From an uncultured Acidimicrobiales bacterium (GTDB taxonomy: Bacteria > Actinomycetota > Acidimicrobiia > Acidimicrobiales > CATQHL01), in NCBI GenBank assembly GCA_958295925.1, contig CATQHL010000001.1, forward strand, positions 62,001 through 126,000: a stretch of DNA of 64,000 nt, given 5' to 3'. A model generated the notes under the pieces. That model was not told where the DNA came from. It made no database searches and worked only from the letters and a program-made list of their open reading frames with translations. Below, one piece after another: positions 1-8,129 of the stretch; within the stretch, counting starts at the first letter, position 1; every line of letters begins with the position of its first letter. A program made the position numbers and the translations under genes.

Positions 1-1
1 G

Positions 2-67
2 CCGCTTGGGCGCAGGCTTGTGCAGCGGACGACGCTCTACGAGCGCCCGGCTCTGACCTCGAGCTAG
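2..67 (+). CDS. C-terminal end of an unidentified protein (partial)
   Basis: One open frame enters from the left edge and stops with TAG at 65-67, giving about 21 residues that end in LYERPALTSS. The third codon positions are mostly G or C, as in the real genes here, which is the only support for coding. The fragment is too short to assign to a family. It would converge with the small gene at 95-295. It may equally be chance. Confidence 0.3.
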   Translation, partial: PLGRRLVQRTTLYERPALTSS

Positions 68-94
68 TTCAAGCGCCCTGGCCCGGGGGCTGCT

Positions 95-295
95 TCAGCT
101 TTCCAAGGTCTTTCTCAGAAACCCGACAGCCTTGCCCACCGCCTTCGCCGCCTTGTTGATCAGCCGTTCCGCGGCTTGGGATTCCAGGTCGCCGCTCTCA
201 ACGGCTTCGAGCAGTTTCCGGTAGGCCACCTCCTCAAGCTCCTCCTCCAGCGCCGATAGTCGAGACATCAGGTTGCGAATCGTTTCCTTGTCCAC
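95..295 (-). CDS. small hypothetical protein, 66 aa
   Basis: The start is GTG at 293-295, chosen because a GGGAG Shine-Dalgarno lies 5 nt upstream. The product is charged and helical: residues 1-40 are rich in Glu, Leu and Arg (LSALEEELEEVAYRKLLEAV), consistent with a short coiled coil, and the C-terminal third is basic (NKAAKAVGKAVGFLRK). There is no signal peptide or membrane segment. It is divergent from the chloride channel gene, with about 140 bp between them. I do not recognise a family. The clear ribosome site and ordered composition argue that it is a real gene rather than chance. Confidence 0.6.
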   Translation of the reverse strand: MDKETIRNLMSRLSALEEELEEVAYRKLLEAVESGDLESQAAERLINKAAKAVGKAVGFLRKTLES

Positions 296-422
296 ACTCG
301 CTCCCTTCTAGATGGCAATGTATGTCTCCTGGAGCGATCCGTCTGACGTTCCTGGGTCGATGCAAGGTGTGAGTCTGCCCGTGACCGACATCGCTTTGTC
401 AAGACACCGGGACGTTTGGTTG

Positions 423-428
423 TAATCT
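423..428 (+). promoter_or_regulatory. -10 box TAATCT, leaderless promoter of the ClC gene
   Basis: TAATCT ends 7 nt before the ATG at 436, so transcription should begin at or within a base or two of the start codon. No Shine-Dalgarno is present. The same geometry recurs at ten other genes in the window. Confidence 0.5.
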
Positions 429-435
429 GGCCGAA

Positions 436-2103
436 ATGCGCATTCTAGAGTCGTTCCGACCGGCTGGCAGGCTTCCCAGGGTGCTCGGGGCAGCCGTCGG
501 GGTGGGGGCGTTGGTGGGTCTTCTGGTAGTGGGCTTTGAGCAGATCGTCGAGTTCATGCTCGATGCGCTGTTTGAGATGCCGCTCTGGGGGCAGACGCTT
601 GCACCGGCGGCAGGGCTCGCGGGTGCCTGGGTTCTGCTGCGTTTCGTTGGCGGCAGGGGTGCCACCCCCTCAACCTCCGACGAGTACATCAGGGCGTTCC
701 ATGAACGCTCGCCGCGAATGCCGGTGCGCCACCTCCCCGCCAAGCTGCTGGCGGGCATCTCCACCATCGGGCTCGGCGGCGCACTGGGCCTGGAGGGGCC
801 GTCGGTCTACGCCGGGGCCTCGGCGGCGCACAACGCCCAGCGCGCCCTTGGCAGGTTCTTTCGCCGTGACGAGGCAAAGATGCTGCTCACGGCAGGGGCG
901 GCGGCCGGGGTTGCCGCCATCTTCCGCACCCCGGCGACAGGCGTGATCTTCGCCCTGGAGGTGCCCTACCGGGACGACGTGACCCGCCGGGCCCTGTTGC
1001 CCTCGCTGGTGGCCTCGGCGGTGAGCTACCTGGTGTTCGTCGCCGTGCTTGGGGAGACGACCCCTGTTTTTCCCAACCTGGGGGCAGAGGCCGCCAGCCT
1101 GGCCACGGTGGATCTGCTGGGCGGCGCGCTGCTCGGCCTCGTCGCAGGTCTGGGGGGAAGGGGATTCGCCGCCCTGGTGCGCCGGGCGAAGGACGTCTCC
1201 TCAGCGGTGGGCCCCGTGGCCCGGCTCGCAGGCGCCGGAGTGATCCTTGCAGGGCTGGTGGTGGCCACCAACGCCGTCTTCGGCGAGCCCCTGAGCCTGG
1301 GTCCGGGGCTTCGCTCCGCCGACTGGCTTCTTGCCGGAGAGCACAGCCTCGTGCTGATCGCAGCCCTGTTCGGTTTTCGCATGCTGGCCACGCTGGTTTC
1401 CGTGGGTGCCGGCGGGACCGGCGGGCTGTTCTTCCCCCTGGCGGTTCAGGGACTTCTGATGGGGACGGTGGTCGGGCAGGTTCTGGGTCAGGGCGAAACC
1501 AGCCTCTACCCCACGCTTGGACTCTCCGCGTTCCTGGCTGCGGGCTACAGGGCGCCCATCGCTGCGGTGATGTTCGTGGCAGAGTCCAGCCGCGGCTCGT
1601 CCTTCGTGGCGCCTGCCTTGATAGCCGCGGCCGTCGCCCAACTGGTGGCAGGAAAGGCAGGGGTGTCCTCGCATCAGGCCAGCGAGCGTCAAGGTCACCT
1701 GGAGCGTCGCTTCACCCTGCCGATCGCCTCCGTGCTTCAGACCGACGTAATGACGGTTCCCCCTGACGCCACCATCTCAGAGTTCATGACTTTCCACGTC
1801 CAGGGGCGCAGGGAACGCGAGGTGGCCGTTGTGGAGGGGGGGCGGTATCTGGGAATGTGCGGCCTGGATCAGTTGGGAGATCTCTCACGCGACGACTGGG
1901 ACGCAAGGACGGTGGGGGAAATGCTCGAGAGCGGCCTGCCGTCTGCCCGCCCCTCCTGGACTCTGCGGGACGCCGTGGCAGCAATGGAGACGGCTGACGT
2001 GACAACCTTGGCTGTGGTCACCGCCGAGGAGACCTTCGTCGGCATTGTGACCGCAGAGGACATCCTGAAGCTCGACGAAATTCTGGACGAAACCGAGAGC
2101 TAG
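436..2103 (+). CDS. ClC-family chloride channel/antiporter with C-terminal CBS pair
   Basis: This is an integral membrane chloride transporter of the ClC family, 555 aa. The N-terminal 400 residues are strongly hydrophobic. The selectivity-filter motifs are visible: GLEGPSV near residue 118, carrying the gating glutamate, and GGTGGLFFP near 326. The proton glutamate position also appears occupied (FALEVPY, near 172-178), so a 2Cl-/H+ exchanger is more likely than a pure channel. Residues about 435-552 form two CBS domains (VMTVPPDATISEF... and ...VGIVTAEDIL), which usually bind adenine nucleotides and regulate transport. The ATG is probably read from a leaderless mRNA. It stands alone as a single-gene unit, followed by a convergent small gene. 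Confidence 0.93.
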   Translation: MRILESFRPAGRLPRVLGAAVGVGALVGLLVVGFEQIVEFMLDALFEMPLWGQTLAPAAGLAGAWVLLRFVGGRGATPSTSDEYIRAFHERSPRMPVRHLPAKLLAGISTIGLGGALGLEGPSVYAGASAAHNAQRALGRFFRRDEAKMLLTAGAAAGVAAIFRTPATGVIFALEVPYRDDVTRRALLPSLVASAVSYLVFVAVLGETTPVFPNLGAEAASLATVDLLGGALLGLVAGLGGRGFAALVRRAKDVSSAVGPVARLAGAGVILAGLVVATNAVFGEPLSLGPGLRSADWLLAGEHSLVLIAALFGFRMLATLVSVGAGGTGGLFFPLAVQGLLMGTVVGQVLGQGETSLYPTLGLSAFLAAGYRAPIAAVMFVAESSRGSSFVAPALIAAAVAQLVAGKAGVSSHQASERQGHLERRFTLPIASVLQTDVMTVPPDATISEFMTFHVQGRREREVAVVEGGRYLGMCGLDQLGDLSRDDWDARTVGEMLESGLPSARPSWTLRDAVAAMETADVTTLAVVTAEETFVGIVTAEDILKLDEILDETES

Positions 2104-2153
2104 CTTAAATCCGCCCAGCGGTCGGCGGCCCGGCGCCCCTGCAGGCTTCAGGC

Positions 2154-2375
2154 TCAGACTTCAGGCTTGGGCTTGGGCGCCCCCGCAGGGGCGTCCCCGA
2201 ACGAGTACTCCTCGGAACCGTCTGTCAGCCCACACCATGTGCGGTGGTCCTGTCCGGGCAGGGCGGAGCATTCAGGACAAGGTTCCTCGTTTTCCTCGAA
2301 CAGAGCGTCGAAGCCGTCGCTTGTCTGCTTAAGCGCACGAGCCTCTTCGTATCGACGATGACGACCTTTTTTCAT
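2154..2375 (-). CDS. small CxxC-containing protein, 73 aa
   Basis: I chose the ATG at 2375 (MKKGRHRRYEEARALK) over a start 63 nt upstream because an AAAGGGG ribosome site lies about 10 nt before it and the upstream extension is low-complexity. The N-terminus is basic. The middle holds a CPEC pair and a later Cys (TWCGLTDG), which could be half of a zinc ribbon, and the tail is a Pro/Lys run. Small proteins with this basic start occur in actinobacteria, but I know no function. It is convergent with the ClC gene and lies just upstream of, and on the same strand as, the RNase D gene. Confidence 0.6.
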   Translation of the reverse strand: MKKGRHRRYEEARALKQTSDGFDALFEENEEPCPECSALPGQDHRTWCGLTDGSEEYSFGDAPAGAPKPKPEV

Positions 2376-2508
2376 TGCGGCTACCCCTTTCGGCGGTGGG
2401 GCGCAACCTCGCTGCAAGCGGGTTCCACTCCTGCTCAAAACGTCAACGGCAAGAACCTCAGTCTAGCCCGAAGATGTCTCCCGGAATGCCCGAACCTCAC
2501 CTGAGACT

Positions 2509-3702
2509 TCAGAGAGGGCGCCCGGAGCGCTCTTCCAGCGTGAGCATACCGTTCGCCCCCAAGGCAACGGATGCCTCCCCGCTGCGAATGCTGAGGGCCT
2601 TGGCCCCGAAGAGTTCGAAGCGCCAGCCGCTGGCCAGCGCCGCGCCAGGCTCGCCGCGAAGAAAGTCCTCGACATCGCTGATGCTGGCCACAAGGGGGGG
2701 ATCGAGTGAGATGTCTGCGGCGGCCTGGGCCAGCCAGGAGGAGACCAGCTTGACGGCAGGCGACGGCTGCGTTCTGGGCTTGGGCGCCACGACCCTGGGC
2801 AGCTCCTTCGCCGGCGTGTCCTGGATCTTCCTGAGCACCTCAAGCAGTTCGGTGACGGTCTTGTTGGACATAGCGCCGGTGTTCACCCCCCTGGCTGTTG
2901 CCAGATCCCCCTTCGTGCGCATGGGATTCTGGCCCAGGGCGGCCACCCCGAGGTCAGACAGCACATAGCGCGGAAGGATGTTCAGCCGCTCGGCGCGCCG
3001 CTCCCGCCACTCTGCTACGGCCGCTGCCCTGGCCAGCGCCTCCCCCCTCAGCCTCCGCGCCTCCTTGACTCTCATCCATGCCTCCTCAGGGTTCCGGCCG
3101 GGGCTGCCGGCGAGCCGCATCCGCTCGCATTCCTGCTTTGCCCACCCGAGTCGTCCGCGTGAGGTGAGGTCGTGGCTCAGCGCCTCCCAGAGCGGAATCA
3201 GGTGCCTCACGTCGGAGGCGGCGTAGTCGAGCTGCCCAGGCGAGAGGGGACGCTTCAGCCAGTTGGTCATCCGGTCGCCCTTCGGGAGGTCGATCCGCAG
3301 GAACCTCCGGAGTGTGTTGCTGAGTGAAGGGGAGCTCATCCCGCAGAATCGGGCCGCTGTCTGCGTGTCGATCATCCTCGTCGGGACTTCCCCTGGCGTC
3401 CTTGCCAGAATCTCCAAGTCCTGCGCCCCGGCGTGCATTAAGGCAACGGCCGTGCTGCTCAGCAGCGGCTTGAGCGGATTGAGGGAGCAGGCGAGCGGAT
3501 CGACCAGCAGCAGCCTGCCAGGCCAGGCAACCTGCACGAGGCCCAGCTTGGGATAGTAGGTGTTCTCGCGGTGAAACTCAGTGTCGATGGCGTAGATCGA
3601 CACGCCGTCGGCCTCGGCCAGGCACTCAGCCAGCCTGCGGTCGTCGTCAACGAACTCGTAGCCCCCGTTCGCCCTCGCCCTCACGACGCTAAATCCGTCC
3701 AC
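2509..3702 (-). CDS. rnd: ribonuclease D-like 3'-5' exonuclease with HRDC domain
   Basis: The protein (397 aa) has the DEDD exonuclease fold at residues about 25-190: IDTEFHREN supplies the first Asp and Glu, HAGAQDLEIL the second Asp, and YAASDVRHL the Tyr and last Asp of the DEDDy site. An HRDC-type helical domain follows (about 205-290), then a C-terminal part typical of actinobacterial homologues. The family trims 3' ends of stable RNA precursors such as tRNA in the cytoplasm. The start is GTG with no evident ribosome site. It lies 45 nt downstream of the DUF3151 gene on the same strand, so the two are probably co-transcribed. Confidence 0.9.
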   Translation of the reverse strand: MDGFSVVRARANGGYEFVDDDRRLAECLAEADGVSIYAIDTEFHRENTYYPKLGLVQVAWPGRLLLVDPLACSLNPLKPLLSSTAVALMHAGAQDLEILARTPGEVPTRMIDTQTAARFCGMSSPSLSNTLRRFLRIDLPKGDRMTNWLKRPLSPGQLDYAASDVRHLIPLWEALSHDLTSRGRLGWAKQECERMRLAGSPGRNPEEAWMRVKEARRLRGEALARAAAVAEWRERRAERLNILPRYVLSDLGVAALGQNPMRTKGDLATARGVNTGAMSNKTVTELLEVLRKIQDTPAKELPRVVAPKPRTQPSPAVKLVSSWLAQAAADISLDPPLVASISDVEDFLRGEPGAALASGWRFELFGAKALSIRSGEASVALGANGMLTLEERSGRPL

Positions 3703-3747
3703 GGAAGAGGAACGACACGGCGTGGTGCTGAAAGTCGCGGATTTGGA

Positions 3748-4194
3748 TCAGTCTCGGAGATGAAGAGGTGACCAGCCCGGGTCCAGCTGGTGCAGGAACA
3801 ACTCGCAGCGCTCGGCCTCGTCCTGTTCGCCCAGGTCGGCGGCGGTGGAGGACAGCCCGGCCAGAGATCGCAGGAAGCCCTGGTTCTCGGGATGCTGCCA
3901 GCGCACGTAGCCCGATCCTCTCCAGCCGCTCTGACGCAACCTGTCAAGACCTCGGTGATAGCCCACCCTGAAGCAGGCGTACGCCTCCACGGTGTCTCGG
4001 GCGTGCTCGCCCAGGCGTGCCCAGGCCTCAAGGAACTGCGGCCAGCGCCGGACCACTTCAGAGAGAGCGTTGCGACACTGAGGCCCGGGGCGACTCAGCG
4101 CCTCCTCCAATGCCCGCTGGGCGGCAAAGGGCTCCCTCAGCAGCACCGTCTCCGGCGGCCCTGAAGGGCTCAGCGACACGTGCGAACCGCTCAC
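3748..4194 (-). CDS. DUF3151 family protein
   Basis: The C-terminal half is characteristic of the actinobacterial DUF3151 family: VGYHRGLDRLRQSGWRGSGY and RWQHPENQGFLR are recognisable, followed by a helical AERCELFLHQLDP end. No enzymatic motif is known for this family and its function is unassigned. I chose the GTG at 4194 (148 aa), which is preceded by a GGAGG ribosome site, rather than an in-frame codon at 4242 that adds a Gly/Arg-rich leader. It sits between pyruvate kinase and RNase D on the same strand. The protein is predicted to be cytoplasmic and helical. Confidence 0.82.
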   Translation of the reverse strand: MSGSHVSLSPSGPPETVLLREPFAAQRALEEALSRPGPQCRNALSEVVRRWPQFLEAWARLGEHARDTVEAYACFRVGYHRGLDRLRQSGWRGSGYVRWQHPENQGFLRSLAGLSSTAADLGEQDEAERCELFLHQLDPGWSPLHLRD

Positions 4195-4327
4195 CGCCCC
4201 GCCATCCTCCCGCCGGCCCGCCGTCTCCCTGCCCGCCTGCACGACCGCCCAAAGCCCCCTGCCGGGTGGCGGCGCGCCCTCGTCGACAGGCGACCCTCGG
4301 CTCCCGCTGTGGCGGATGAGGCTGGGG

Positions 4328-5776
4328 TCATATTTCTTCCGGCACCCTCAGCAGTCGCAGCACGTCGGTGGTGCGGCCCTTCGGGTTGATGCCCGCCAGA
4401 ACCCCTACAAGATCGCCAGGGTGGATGAGGTCGTGCTTGCGGGCAAGTGTCAGGGCGTCCACCACCCTCGGCTCATAGGCGTCCTCGCTTCGGGTGAGCA
4501 ACGGACGCACCCCCCAGCTCATGGTCAGTTGGTTGACCGTTCGGGGATTGGTGCTGAAGCCCAGGATGGGCACGCTTGGGCGGAACCTGGCCATCGACCT
4601 CACCGTCAGGCCGCTGCCGGAAACGCACAGCAGGGCCGACAGGTTTACCTGCGAGCAGACCCTTGCGGCCGACATCGTCATGGCGTCGGTGACCGAGACT
4701 GGCTCAGAGTCGGGGTAGTCGAGCCTCACGTCTGTGATGTAGCGGGCCCAGCCCTTGTTGTCGAAGCGCGTGTCGGCCTCCTCTGCGATGCGGGCCATCG
4801 TCGTGACAACCAGCTCAGGGTGCTTGCCGATGGCCGTCTCCCCCGAGAGCATCACTGCGCTGGTTCCGTCGAATACTGCGTTGGCCACGTCGGAGGCCTC
4901 GGCGCGCGTGGGAAGGGGCGACTCCACCATGGAGTTGAGCATCTGCGTTGCAGTGATGACCGGAAGCCCCACGGAAACGCACTCGCTCACGATCTGCTTT
5001 TGCAGGTGGGGGAGCTCCTCGATCGGAAACTCCAGGCCAAGGTCTCCCCTGGCCACCATGACCGCCCCGGCGAAACCGATAATCTCGTCGAGATTTCGCA
5101 CGGCGGCGCGTGTCTCTATCTTTGCAACGAGCAACGGGCCCTCCGGGGGCGGCTGAGTATGAAGCTTGAGCATGTCACTCGCGCTGCGCACGAACGACAC
5201 CCCGAGAAAGTCCACTCCCGCATCTATAAAGGCCTCGGCTATCCGCAGGTCGCCGAGGGTGGGGGCGGTGAGGCTGAGCCTGTCGGAGGGTATGTGGAAC
5301 CCCGGGCGCCCCCTGAGGCTGCCGCCGTGCAGCACCCTCCCCCGAAGCATCTCGCTGCTGCGATCCACGATCTCAATCACCACCTGGCCGTCTGCGATAC
5401 CCACGCGATCGCCTGGGATGACGTCCGAGCAGAGGGCTTCGTAGTCGACTGTTATGTCGTTCCGGGTGCTCACCCTGGTGCCCGCCCGCAGCGAGACCTC
5501 GCTGCCCTGCGAAAGGGTGGCGCCCCCGTCAGCAAACGGGGCAATGCGAATCTTCGGCCCTGGCAGGTCGACGAGGATGCCGATGGGCCTGCCGGACTCC
5601 GCCTCCACCTGCCTAATCCGCCCATAGAGGGCCAGGACGTCCTCGAGAGTGCCGTGCGCAGGGTTCAGCCTGGCGACATCCATGCCCGCGGCTATGAGCG
5701 ACTTGATGCCCTCCGGGCTCTCGGAGGAGGGGCCGATGGTGGCAATTATCTTCGTTCGCCGCTGCACGACCGACAT
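4328..5776 (-). CDS. pyk: pyruvate kinase
   Basis: This enzyme transfers phosphate from phosphoenolpyruvate to ADP, the last step of glycolysis. The start is ATG at 5776 (MSVVQRRTKIIATIGPSS), giving 482 aa, the normal length; an open frame runs further upstream but overlaps the divergent gene and has no homology. The conserved features are the N-terminal TKIIATIGPSS, the catalytic lysine in LLVAKIET, the Mg/K-binding MVARGDLGLEFP, and ATQMLNSM followed by VFDGTSAVMLSGETA. The C-terminal allosteric domain is complete. It is divergent from the glycerophosphodiesterase gene with about 90 bp between them. Confidence 0.96.
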   Translation of the reverse strand: MSVVQRRTKIIATIGPSSESPEGIKSLIAAGMDVARLNPAHGTLEDVLALYGRIRQVEAESGRPIGILVDLPGPKIRIAPFADGGATLSQGSEVSLRAGTRVSTRNDITVDYEALCSDVIPGDRVGIADGQVVIEIVDRSSEMLRGRVLHGGSLRGRPGFHIPSDRLSLTAPTLGDLRIAEAFIDAGVDFLGVSFVRSASDMLKLHTQPPPEGPLLVAKIETRAAVRNLDEIIGFAGAVMVARGDLGLEFPIEELPHLQKQIVSECVSVGLPVITATQMLNSMVESPLPTRAEASDVANAVFDGTSAVMLSGETAIGKHPELVVTTMARIAEEADTRFDNKGWARYITDVRLDYPDSEPVSVTDAMTMSAARVCSQVNLSALLCVSGSGLTVRSMARFRPSVPILGFSTNPRTVNQLTMSWGVRPLLTRSEDAYEPRVVDALTLARKHDLIHPGDLVGVLAGINPKGRTTDVLRLLRVPEEI

Positions 5777-5857
5777 TTTACAAAGGCAATCCCCGAGCAC
5801 CGGGTAATGACGCTCAGGGTTGACGCTCAGGTTTGGTGTCCAGGCTTGCCGGCAGGC

Positions 5858-5863
5858 TAAGTT
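5858..5863 (+). promoter_or_regulatory. -10 box TAAGTT, leaderless promoter
   Basis: TAAGTT lies 6 nt before the GTG at 5870 of the glycerophosphodiesterase gene, and no ribosome site is visible between them. The geometry matches the other leaderless starts in this window. Confidence 0.45.
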
Positions 5864-5869
5864 TGTGGC

Positions 5870-6646
5870 GTGGGGAGACACTGGCCGTTCCTGGACTGCG
5901 ACGGGCCGCTTGCCTTTGCGCACAGGGGGGGCGCAGGAGAAGCCCCGGAGAACACGCTGGCAGCTTTCGGCAGGGCGGTGGACCTTGGGTTCAGCTACCT
6001 CGAGACCGACACCCGCGTCTCCGCCGACGGGATTGCGATGGTCTTCCACGACTCCACCTTGGACAGAACGACTGACCGCAGCGGCCGCCTCTGTGACCTG
6101 ACGCGTGATCAGCTCAGGGAAGCCAGGGTCTGGGGCAGCGCGCCCATTCCCACCGTCGAGGAGATGCTGCTGGCCTTCCCCGGGGCGCGTTTCAACATCG
6201 ACCCCAAGGAGGACGCCGTGGTGGACTCCCTGGCGGAGGTGATCGACCGCACCAAGGCGCTGGACAGGGTTTGCATAGGGGCCTTCGCTGGTCGTCGGCT
6301 GGTTCGGCTAAAGGAGTTGCTGGGCGCCGACCTCTGTTCCAGCATCGGGATCACCGCGGTCGGGCGGCTGCGGCTGGCTTCGCTCGATCCTGTGGCGAGT
6401 TTCGCTTTCCCCAACGCTGAAGAGCGCCCCTGTGTTCAGGTACCGCCGTATGTCGGGCGTCGCAAGCTGGTGGACAAGAGGTTCGTGGAGGCCGCGCACA
6501 GCCGAGGGCTGAAGGTGCACGTATGGGTGGTGAACAGGATTCCCGAGATCCACCGTCTGCTCGACCTCGGCGTGGACGGGCTGATGACCGACTACCCCAG
6601 CGTCCTTCGCAAGGCATACGAGGAACGGGGCATCTGGGGCGCATGA
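5870..6646 (+). CDS. glycerophosphodiester phosphodiesterase
   Basis: The protein (258 aa) is a GDPD-family TIM barrel that would hydrolyse glycerophosphodiesters to glycerol-3-phosphate and an alcohol. The signature is intact: AHRGGAGEAPENT gives the catalytic His and Glu region, LETDTRVSADG the metal-binding Glu/Asp, and VFHDSTLDRTT the second catalytic His. The end motif VWVVNRIPEIHRLLDLGVDG followed by TDYPS is also typical. There is no signal peptide, so it should be cytoplasmic. The GTG start follows a -10 box at 6 nt. The upstream neighbour is divergent pyk; a long gene-free stretch follows. Confidence 0.92.
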   Translation: MGRHWPFLDCDGPLAFAHRGGAGEAPENTLAAFGRAVDLGFSYLETDTRVSADGIAMVFHDSTLDRTTDRSGRLCDLTRDQLREARVWGSAPIPTVEEMLLAFPGARFNIDPKEDAVVDSLAEVIDRTKALDRVCIGAFAGRRLVRLKELLGADLCSSIGITAVGRLRLASLDPVASFAFPNAEERPCVQVPPYVGRRKLVDKRFVEAAHSRGLKVHVWVVNRIPEIHRLLDLGVDGLMTDYPSVLRKAYEERGIWGA

Positions 6647-7469
6647 CCCAGGACGCCTGGGCGTACCAGGCGGGATGTGGAAAACTTATTGGAAACTGGG
6701 GGAAAAGCAGAGTTTGGGGCTGAATTTTCGTTGAAAATGCCCACATTTCATGGGAAATCCTGGGAATCTTGGGCATTGAGTGAGATTCACGTGAACTTAA
6801 ATGGCTGTCCCGAGGCACAGTGTCAGCAAGCGATTCGGACGCTCCCCCCTAAACCCAGGGACGCCGAGACGGCCCCCCACACCGACACCTGCGGGAACTG
6901 TTCGGTTGAAGAGGGTCTTTCGGAAGAGCCTCCGAGGAGCAGGACAATAAAGCATTCGAATGAGTCAGGGTTCTGAGTCATTTCGGGGACGTGTCAGGTT
7001 CGTGCAACGAATTGGGCCGGCAACGAAATCGAGGAGGAAGCCAGGCTCAGTGAATCCGAAATCGGACTACGAGAGTTTTTCGAGCGGATTGCCGAAGCTT
7101 CCTGCACTCGGAATCTCGCAGGGATCTGTCTGATTCGGCCAGGACAGGAAGTCTCAGGTCTTCCGTGAAGTGCATCGGTTGTCGCATATCAGCAGGTGCA
7201 TTCGCTGGAGGTTCAGAGGAGCGGATCCGAAAGGCTTCGCCCCTTCCAGGGCTCTCCGACCGGGATTCTCGCCGACTCCGGTCGTGAAGCCGAAGGTCTT
7301 ACCGCAGGGCTTAGGCACTGAGGTGGGACTTGTGGCAGGGAGAGTCCCTGAGGATTTCAGCGTCCGCGGGTTCGGCCCCGAGAAGTCGCCTGCTCGGCGG
7401 CTACTTGGGGCCTTTCCCGTTCTTGCCTGATGGGATCTGCAATTAGCAGGGATCTGCTGCCAGCAGGGG
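6647..7469. other. gene-free stretch of about 820 bp
   Basis: No open frame here has recognisable protein content or the codon bias of the neighbours; the longest frames (6677-6976 and 7170-7430) look like chance. The first 150 bp are richer in A/T than the surroundings. A 7-bp inverted repeat (CGACCGG at 7257-7263, CCGGTCG at 7278-7284) could form a hairpin, and GGGATCTG occurs three times (near 7124, 7430 and 7447). I see no tRNA, tmRNA, RNase P or SRP RNA signature. It may be decayed DNA or hold an unrecognised RNA. Confidence 0.5.
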
Positions 7470-8090
7470 TTACCAGTCGGGGGCGTCCCCCTCGCAGGCC
7501 CGCCAGCAGTACCAGGCTGCGACTGAGCGGTAAGGGCGAAACCTGTCGCCCAGAGGTTGGGCTTCCCGCTCCGTCAGGGTCTCCCCAGGCCCGAAAGCGA
7601 GGGCGTACCCTTTCCTCACACCAAGGTCGCCCGCTGGCCAGACGTCGAGGCGACGCAACGAGAACATGAGGAACATCTGAGCGGTCCAGGGGCCGATTCC
7701 CCGCACCGCCGTGAGCGCCTTCTGGGCATCCTCGTCGCTGAGGCGCCCGATTCGGGAAAGGCTGAGCTCGCCTGACGACGCCCGGGCGGCCAAGTCCCTC
7801 AGCGAGACGGCCTTTGAGCGCGAAAGCCCCGCCGCCCGCAGATCTGAATCGGAGGCGGCCAGGATGCCCTCCGGCGTGCAAACTCCCCCCAGGGCCGAGA
7901 GCAGCCGTCCCCAGATGGCCCGAGCGGCGCTGCCGGCCAACTGCTGGTACACGATTGAGCGTGCCAACTGGCCGAAGCGCTCCTCCACAAGGGGTTTGGG
8001 GCCCAGGCGGCAAGGGCCGTGAAGCTTGTGGAGCCGCGCAATTTCAGGGTGGCGATCAGCCAGGTGCCGGCTGGCTGCGGTGAGGCTCAA
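7470..8090 (-). CDS. alkA: DNA-3-methyladenine glycosylase II (AlkA-type, HhH-GPD)
   Basis: This base-excision enzyme removes alkylated purines from DNA. The 206-aa protein covers only the helix-hairpin-helix GPD domain: ARSIVYQQLAGSAA near the N-terminus, the hairpin VRGIGPWTAQMFLMF near 130-145, and the catalytic aspartate in WPAGDLGVRKG near 155. It lacks the N-terminal domain of E. coli AlkA, as many actinobacterial homologues do. The TTG start at 8090 has a GAGG site 6 nt upstream. It follows gltD on the same strand with a 39-nt gap. Confidence 0.9.
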   Translation of the reverse strand: MSLTAASRHLADRHPEIARLHKLHGPCRLGPKPLVEERFGQLARSIVYQQLAGSAARAIWGRLLSALGGVCTPEGILAASDSDLRAAGLSRSKAVSLRDLAARASSGELSLSRIGRLSDEDAQKALTAVRGIGPWTAQMFLMFSLRRLDVWPAGDLGVRKGYALAFGPGETLTEREAQPLGDRFRPYRSVAAWYCWRACEGDAPDW

Positions 8091-8129
8091 TCCCGCCCTC
8101 GAACTGGCTTGCCAGGGCGACTGGTGTAG

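Noticed and set aside
2104-2153. Rho-independent terminator after the ClC gene
   Set aside because: GC-rich partial inverted repeats are present but no clean stem with a U-run could be formed.
4316-5860. Open frame of 514 codons on the plus strand
   Set aside because: It lies antisense to pyruvate kinase, is rich in His/Arg/Gly and has no domain signature; it is a high-GC shadow of pyk.
6677-6976. 99-codon open frame in the gene-free stretch
   Set aside because: Low similarity to real codon use here, no ribosome site, and no recognisable motif.
7170-7430. 86-codon open frame in the gene-free stretch
   Set aside because: Composition is irregular, no start signal is visible, and it overlaps a hairpin; not enough to call a gene.
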